From SAR202 cluster bacterium Io17-Chloro-G6 (GTDB taxonomy: Bacteria; Chloroflexota; Dehalococcoidia; UBA3495), in contig MUCT01000001.1 in assembly GCA_002816585.1 (NCBI GenBank), forward strand, positions 1 to 27,888: a stretch of DNA of 27,888 bases, given 5' to 3'. Both the position numbers and the translations under genes were made by a program. Of the stretch, positions 23,812-27,888 are shown piece after piece. The notes beneath the pieces are model-generated. The model saw only the letters and a program-made list of their open reading frames with translations, had not been told where the DNA came from and did not search any database. Position 1 is the stretch's first letter; every line of letters starts with the position of its first letter.

Positions 23812-24639
23812 TTACTCCGGGTCTTTAAGATGGGGGTACATTGCCAGGGGCGTGGCGGCGAGAAGCCCGGCATCCACGGGGAGGGTGACGCCCGAAATCC
23901 AGCGGGCCTCGTCGGACGCCAGGAACACAATGGCCCAGGCCACGTCCCAGGCGGTGCCATCGAAGCCCAGTGGGCCAGCACGGCGGCGCAGGTTCAGCAT
24001 TTCGTCGGAGGAGTGCCGGGCGACCATGGGGCTGTAGACGTGGCCGGGGGCGATGCAGTTGACCCGGATGTTGTCCCGGCCGTAGTGAACGGCCATGGAG
24101 TTGCTGAGGCCCAGGATTCCGCCCTTGGAGGCCGCATAGGGATGACTGGGCCGGCCACCGCCAGCCCGCAGACCCACGATGGAAGACAGGTTAACGATGG
24201 AGCCGCCGCCGTCCTTGATCATCTCCGGGATGGCAAACTTGCTGGTGAGCATTACGCTCTTCAGATTGACATCGATCACTGTGTCCCAGAAGTCCTCTTC
24301 GACTTCGGTGACCGAGCCGGGTCCGCTGATGCCCACGTTGTTTACCAGGACATTCAGCTTCCCATAGGCGTGTATTGCGGCTTCCGTCATTTCCTGGCAG
24401 GAATCGATGTTGGTGACGTCCCCAACGAAGATTGTGGCGTCGCCGCCTTCTTCTTTGATCTGAGCCAGCGTGATCTCGGCGTTCTTCTCGTCCCGGTCCA
24501 CCAACAACACTTTGGCCCCTTGACGGGTGAACAGTAAGGATATGGCCTGGCCGATGCCTACGAAATCGCCGCTGCCGGTTGCTCCGGCGCCGGTCACGAT
24601 TGCGACCTTCCCCTCTAGTCTTGTGCCTCTTGTCGTCAT
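23812..24639 (-). CDS. Short-chain dehydrogenase/reductase (SDR)
   Basis: 275 residues; ATG with GGAGGT upstream. Classical SDR features: the cofactor loop TGAGATGSGDFVGIG (16-30), longer than the usual TGxxxGIG, with an inserted GSGDF; VDRD (47-50); a GDVT (73-76) adenine pocket; NNVG (100-103); Asn125; the serines at 152-153; and Y168-AAS-K172. An NIRVNCIAPGHVYSP segment and a C-terminal GVTLPVDAGLLA complete the fold. It oxidises or reduces an alcohol/ketone with NAD(P)(H); an acidic VDRD after strand 2 favours NAD. It converges on the CMD pair and its 3' end has a decayed copy at 23166. Confidence 0.93.
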   Translation of the reverse strand: MTTRGTRLEGKVAIVTGAGATGSGDFVGIGQAISLLFTRQGAKVLLVDRDEKNAEITLAQIKEEGGDATIFVGDVTNIDSCQEMTEAAIHAYGKLNVLVNNVGISGPGSVTEVEEDFWDTVIDVNLKSVMLTSKFAIPEMIKDGGGSIVNLSSIVGLRAGGGRPSHPYAASKGGILGLSNSMAVHYGRDNIRVNCIAPGHVYSPMVARHSSDEMLNLRRRAGPLGFDGTAWDVAWAIVFLASDEARWISGVTLPVDAGLLAATPLAMYPHLKDPE

Positions 24640-24684
24640 GGGACCTCCAGAATTCTGTGTGGTTGCACTTGTCCGGGGTGCAGT

Positions 24685-24730
24685 ATATTACATCACTGGC
24701 CCATCGATGGAACGCCCTAACGATCCATCG
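24685..24730 (-). promoter_or_regulatory. Candidate promoter and palindromic operator of the SDR gene
   Basis: On the minus strand TTCCAT (24712-24707), 16 nt, TAATAT (24690-24685) forms a plausible promoter 45 bp before the ATG. Its -35 overlaps a perfect 10-bp palindrome CCATCGATGG (24701-24710), and a further half-site TCCATCG lies at 24724-24730. Confidence 0.4.
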
Positions 24731-24783
24731 CCAGTTAAACGGCCCCTTATCTTCATGTAATCGAGCAATCTACGCACAAACAG

Positions 24784-24813
24784 TTGACAATGTGAGTTCG
24801 GTTATGCTATGGT
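24784..24813 (+). promoter_or_regulatory. Orphan sigma70-type promoter
   Basis: A perfect TTGACA (24784-24789), an 18-nt spacer and TATGGT (24808-24813) point rightwards into a gene-free stretch. The gap 24640-25142 (503 bp) holds this promoter, the SDR control region and a palindromic repeat; I see no protein gene in it. The next plus-strand gene is 2.4 kb away, behind the opposing ABC-F gene. Confidence 0.45.
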
Positions 24814-24967
24814 GCCAGGCAAGTCCTCAAGAAATGGGGGCTTATTTTTTGCCCACTAATTTTCTCCCCTCGATAGACAGGTGATTCCGGCTACCTTCCC
24901 GAACACCGGATTCCCTGGTTCCTAGATTTAACGTCCTCTAAAGCAGCATATGATTATGTGCGAGATT

Positions 24968-24989
24968 CCTGGATTCCAGGATTCGCTGG
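24968..24989. repeat. Possible REP-like palindromic element
   Basis: CCTGG-ATT-CCAGG (24968-24980) overlaps CCAG-GATTCG-CTGG (24976-24989), and GATGACGAAAGGAGT follows. The layout resembles dispersed palindromic repeats of the 'ggattcc...cgggaatgacg' type found between genes in many bacteria. Confidence 0.35.
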
Positions 24990-25142
24990 GATGACGAAAG
25001 GAGTCCAGCCAATTTTCAAAGGCAGAACCCCCCTTCATGTGCTGTTGATGTCCTTTGGCCAATCATCCTCACGTGGGTGCAACACTCTGCGAGGTCGCGG
25101 ATGACTCATGTTTAATGTTATTCGCCCTCGACAGGATAGTGA

Positions 25143-27023
25143 TCAGTCCTCCCATTCCGCCAAGCGCTGCTCCAGTTCGGTCTGAGTCCGGGAGTGTTCT
25201 TCGGCCAAGCGCGTCATCTCGTCTAGGTCTTGGCCTAATGTTGCTTGCTGCAATCGCATTTCAAGCTCGCTCAAGCCGTCCTCCAGGTCCATGATGACTT
25301 TTTCCATGTCGATCACGGGCGCCGCCGGGTTGCGGCGTTTGGGGTCTGGAAGCTTGGTGGACTTGGGGCGTGGGGCTGGCTTGGCAAATTCTTGGACCCT
25401 GACTGCCGCTTCAATTTCGACTTGCCGTTGAGACTCGGTCCACTCCTCGAACGTGCCGGGGAATTGGGTGATCTTTCCCTCCGCCGTAACCAACAGGGTT
25501 TCGGCAAGCAGTGACACCAGGTGGCGGTCATGGGACACCAGCAAAATTGTGCCGGAATATCCCATCAGCACCTGCTCCAAGGCCTCCCTGCTGGGGATAT
25601 CGAAATGAGTAGTGGGCTCGTCCAACACCAGCAGATTGGGCTCCTGAATCAGCAACCGCGCCAACGCCAGCCGACTCCTCTCGCCGCCGCTGCAGGCGCC
25701 CACTTCCCGGAACACGTCGTCGCCCTGGAACAGGAACCTCGCCAGGTAAGACCTGGCTTCCTCAAAGGGCATATTCTTGATCTCCAGGAATGAGTCCAAA
25801 ACAGTGTGCTCGTCCACCAGCGCATCCAGCCCTTGAGTGTAATAGCCCAGCTTGACGCTTTGCCCCAGGACGGATGAGCCATCCAAGGGCGGGACCAGCC
25901 CAAGAATGGTCCTGATGAAGGTGGTCTTGCCGGTGCCATTGTCTCCAATCATTGCCGTGCGGGAGCCGCGTGCTAGTTCCAGATCAGGTACTTGCAGCAG
26001 TTCAGTCGGCCCGTCGCCATCTGTATACCCTACTTTCAACCCGCTGGTGCGCAACACCACCTGCCCCGTCCGGGTGGCTGCGGCCGTGGACAGCGATACA
26101 GACCGGTCGGAATCAGGCCGGTCGATGCGCTCCAATCGCCCCAGGCGGGTCTCCCGTCCCTTGGCCTCCCTGGACCGCTGTCCGGCCCGGTAGCGGTCGA
26201 TGAAGGCCTGTTCTTTGGCGATGAATTCCTGCTGGGCTTCGTATTCCTTGGCTTGCCGCAAGTCGCGTTCGGCTTTCAAGACCCGGTACTTGGAAAAATT
26301 GCCGGGGAAGGTGTTCAGGCGGCCGTGGTCCAACTCCCAGATCTGGGTGGCCATATGGTCCAGGAAGTAACGGTCGTGGGAGACCACCACCACCGCAGAA
26401 CCAAGGTGGGTCAGATAGCTCTCCAGCCAGGTGACTCCCTTGAGGTCAAGGTAGTTTGTGGGCTCGTCCAACACCAGCAGGTCAGGGCTGCCCAACAGCG
26501 CCTTTGCCAGGGCTGCCCGGGTGCGTTCGCCTCCGCTGGCCGTATACGCGGGAGAGTCCAGGGTCTCCGGTTTCAGGCCAAGGCCTTCCACCATCCGCTC
26601 TATGGACCTTTCGTAGGAATACCCGCCCAAGGCCTCGTACTGTTCCAAGAGGGCCGCGTAGCGCCAGCCAACTTCCTCGGCATCGACGGCCGGGGTATCA
26701 AGCTGGCTGGAGCTGAATTCCAGGGCATTTTCCAACGATCTGACTTGCTCGAAAGCCGTTAAAACCTCTTCCCTGAGAGTCCCCGTGAATGTCGACTGAG
26801 GACGCTGAGGGACGTAGCCGACCTGAATGTCTTTGGAGCGGGCTATTCTTCCTTCGTTGGGCAGTTGCTGTCCCACCAGCACTCTGAGAAGGGAAGTTTT
26901 GCCGCCGCCGTTGGGGCCGACTATGCCGATACGGGCTCGTTCATTGATATCCAGGTCAACGCCCGAAAATATGATATCGGCGCCATAGTGGACGGCTAGA
27001 TCAGAGGTGGACACCAGAGGCAT
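25143..27023 (-). CDS. ABC-F family ATPase (translation factor type)
   Basis: 626 residues with two fused ABC ATPase domains and no membrane segments. Domain 1: Walker A GPNGGGKT (36-43), signature SGGER (163-167), Walker B LLVLDEPTN (182-190), H-switch SHDR (215-218). The charged linker (about 240-320) has the helical character of the P-site tRNA interaction motif. Domain 2: Walker A GDNGTGKT (360-367), signature SGGER (445-449), LVLDEPT (465-471), SHDR (497-500). A C-terminal coiled coil (about 572-626) follows a Lys/Pro-rich hinge. ABC-F proteins bind the ribosomal E site to relieve stalling or antibiotic block. Subgroup, housekeeping or resistance, cannot be decided by eye. The ribosome site GGGGAG lies about 13 nt from the ATG, rather distant. 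Confidence 0.95.
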   Translation of the reverse strand: MPLVSTSDLAVHYGADIIFSGVDLDINERARIGIVGPNGGGKTSLLRVLVGQQLPNEGRIARSKDIQVGYVPQRPQSTFTGTLREEVLTAFEQVRSLENALEFSSSQLDTPAVDAEEVGWRYAALLEQYEALGGYSYERSIERMVEGLGLKPETLDSPAYTASGGERTRAALAKALLGSPDLLVLDEPTNYLDLKGVTWLESYLTHLGSAVVVVSHDRYFLDHMATQIWELDHGRLNTFPGNFSKYRVLKAERDLRQAKEYEAQQEFIAKEQAFIDRYRAGQRSREAKGRETRLGRLERIDRPDSDRSVSLSTAAATRTGQVVLRTSGLKVGYTDGDGPTELLQVPDLELARGSRTAMIGDNGTGKTTFIRTILGLVPPLDGSSVLGQSVKLGYYTQGLDALVDEHTVLDSFLEIKNMPFEEARSYLARFLFQGDDVFREVGACSGGERSRLALARLLIQEPNLLVLDEPTTHFDIPSREALEQVLMGYSGTILLVSHDRHLVSLLAETLLVTAEGKITQFPGTFEEWTESQRQVEIEAAVRVQEFAKPAPRPKSTKLPDPKRRNPAAPVIDMEKVIMDLEDGLSELEMRLQQATLGQDLDEMTRLAEEHSRTQTELEQRLAEWED

Positions 27024-27262
27024 GAGGCAGTTGGATCTCCCCTAAGCGGACTAACAGTCGAATTTTACGGTCCGGATTTTACGGTCGTTGGACAGATGCT
27101 ACCCTGAAGCATGTCAAATATCACTATAACCGAAGTCGCGGACCGTCGCAGGTCTATGCCCAATCCCGGCACGGGCCTTTACCGGCGAGCCCGAAAGGGC
27201 ATTGTCGACTTCCGGCATATCGCATTTGTCTCGGGATTCTTTATGCACTGAATTTCATTTTG

Positions 27263-27703
27263 ATGAAACAACTACGACATCGCCATAGATTGGTCGGATT
27301 CCTAAGTAGGATGCACCGGTTCTTGTATGTTCTCTCCAACGGCCGGTTTTTGTCACGGCGCGGCAACGCCCGTTTCCTTCTTCTAACCACAAGAGGGCGC
27401 AGGTCCAAACGAAAGAGGACCGTGCCATTGCTGTATGTTTCCCACAGCGGAGACCCGTCGGTGGTCGCGTCTTTTGGGGGACACCCAAGGGCTCCCGCCT
27501 GGCTGGTAAATATCCGCGATGACCCCAGGGTAACCGTGCAGGTCGGAGGCGTTCGCTGGGAAGGGGTAGCGAGGATAGCTATTGAAGAGGAGCGCCAAGA
27601 GCTTTGGCCCAGATTCGTCGAAATGTTCTCGGGCTACGAACGCTACCGCGACCGGACCACCCGGATATTCCCGATAGTCATCATCGCCCGGGTCGGAGAT
27701 TGA
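27263..27703 (+). CDS. Deazaflavin (F420)-dependent nitroreductase-like protein (DUF385)
   Basis: 146 residues from ATG 27263; a TTG directly before it at 27260 is an alternative, and neither has a good ribosome site. Family pattern: an N-terminal helix leading to RFLYVLSNGRFLSRRGNARF (19-38), LLLTTRGRRSKRKRTVPLLYV, VVASFGGHPRAPAWLVNI, VTVQVGGVRWEG and LWPRFVEMFSGYERYRDRT. Proteins of this group bind F420H2 or related cofactors in a split barrel and reduce nitro compounds, quinones or enones. Many Chloroflexota make F420, so this is plausible here. The gap 27024-27262 upstream contains a 46-codon frame but no clear gene. Confidence 0.85.
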   Translation: MKQLRHRHRLVGFLSRMHRFLYVLSNGRFLSRRGNARFLLLTTRGRRSKRKRTVPLLYVSHSGDPSVVASFGGHPRAPAWLVNIRDDPRVTVQVGGVRWEGVARIAIEEERQELWPRFVEMFSGYERYRDRTTRIFPIVIIARVGD

Positions 27704-27798
27704 CCCCGTGGATCCGGCCGCTCAGGACTCATGTTCGCCAGCCGGTCTAGGATGTATACTGGACGAAGTTTCCACAAACCGAAAGCTGCACCTAGAAG

Positions 27799-27888
27799 TC
27801 ATTTCAAAATCCTGTCCGAGCAGATCAGGATAAAAGCAATGAGGACAAAGGCGAAGTAGATATGGGCCGATCGCTCGTACCTGACAAC
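27799..27888 (-). CDS. C-terminal end of an IS5-like transposase (partial, runs off right edge)
   Basis: On the minus strand, from the edge at 27888 to a TGA at 27799-27801, the open frame reads VVRYERSAHIYFAFVLIAFI then LICSDRILK. This resembles the tail of IS5-group (IS427/ISL2-like) DDE transposases, in which xVRYERRAxxxxAFxxLACALI follows the catalytic Glu region. Only 29 codons are inside the window, so the assignment rests on a short match. No terminal inverted repeat could be identified in 27704-27798, which otherwise appears gene-free. Confidence 0.55.
   Translation of the reverse strand, partial: VVRYERSAHIYFAFVLIAFILICSDRILK

Noticed and set aside
23830..24537. 235-codon plus-strand frame opposite the SDR
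   Set aside because: Antisense shadow; the minus-strand SDR has every catalytic motif.
25992..26762. 256-codon plus-strand frame opposite the ABC-F gene
   Set aside because: Antisense shadow of a protein with two intact ATPase sites.

Overview
The window looks like ordinary chromosome from an uncultured, GC-rich, free-living bacterium. The gene content fits a Chloroflexota lineage such as Dehalococcoidia/SAR202: a nitrilotriacetate-type flavin monooxygenase, a CaiB-type CoA-transferase, a thiolase, an SDR, an orphan Gfo/Idh/MocA enzyme, AhpD/CMD proteins, a maleate-isomerase-like protein, an F420-type nitroreductase-like protein and a DUF1800/DUF1501 pair. That placement is inferred from gene content; no rRNA or ribosomal protein gene is present to test it. 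No rRNA, tRNA or CRISPR array was seen.

Layout. (1) 1-5212: the 3' part of a large secreted, repeat-built surface protein (five 117-residue units, two CHRD-like domains, one DNRLRE-like domain) meets an NB-ARC/TPR STAND ATPase stop codon to stop codon. (2) 5396-6739: an NtaA/SnaA-family flavin monooxygenase on the minus strand, divergent from (3) 7119-12279: a plus-strand cluster of two thiamine-diphosphate enzyme halves (sulfopyruvate decarboxylase alpha/beta-like), DUF1800, DUF1501 and an NHL beta-propeller. This cluster has two near-consensus sigma70-type promoters and ends at a strong hairpin. (4) 12385-13914: a MqnA-like protein and a frameshifted PQQ-repeat protein. (5) 13995-18123: a minus-strand M20 amidohydrolase, then a plus-strand series of an Asp/Glu-racemase-superfamily protein, a PNPOx/NimA-like protein and a Gal80-like oxidoreductase. 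(6) 18146-22200: minus-strand CMD protein, CoA-transferase and thiolase, with a UspA fragment between the first two. (7) 22358-24639: a two-domain CMD protein and a convergent SDR, separated by remnants of a second CMD/SDR pair that flank a small membrane-protein gene. (8) 25143-27888: an ABC-F ATPase, a DUF385-type protein and, at the right edge, the last codons of an IS5-like transposase.

Taken together the genes suggest catabolism of organic acids and xenobiotic-like compounds: oxygenation by the flavin enzyme, decarboxylation by the ThDP enzyme, CoA transfer, thiolysis, and SDR and Gfo/Idh oxidoreduction. No substrate can be read from the sequence. The most informative observations are the scars of a duplicated CMD/SDR pair, the ThDP-DUF1800-DUF1501-NHL cluster whose DUF proteins lack visible export signals, the effector-poor NB-ARC/TPR protein, the racemase-fold protein that appears to lack both catalytic cysteines, the frameshifted PQQ gene, and the transposase end hidden at the right edge.
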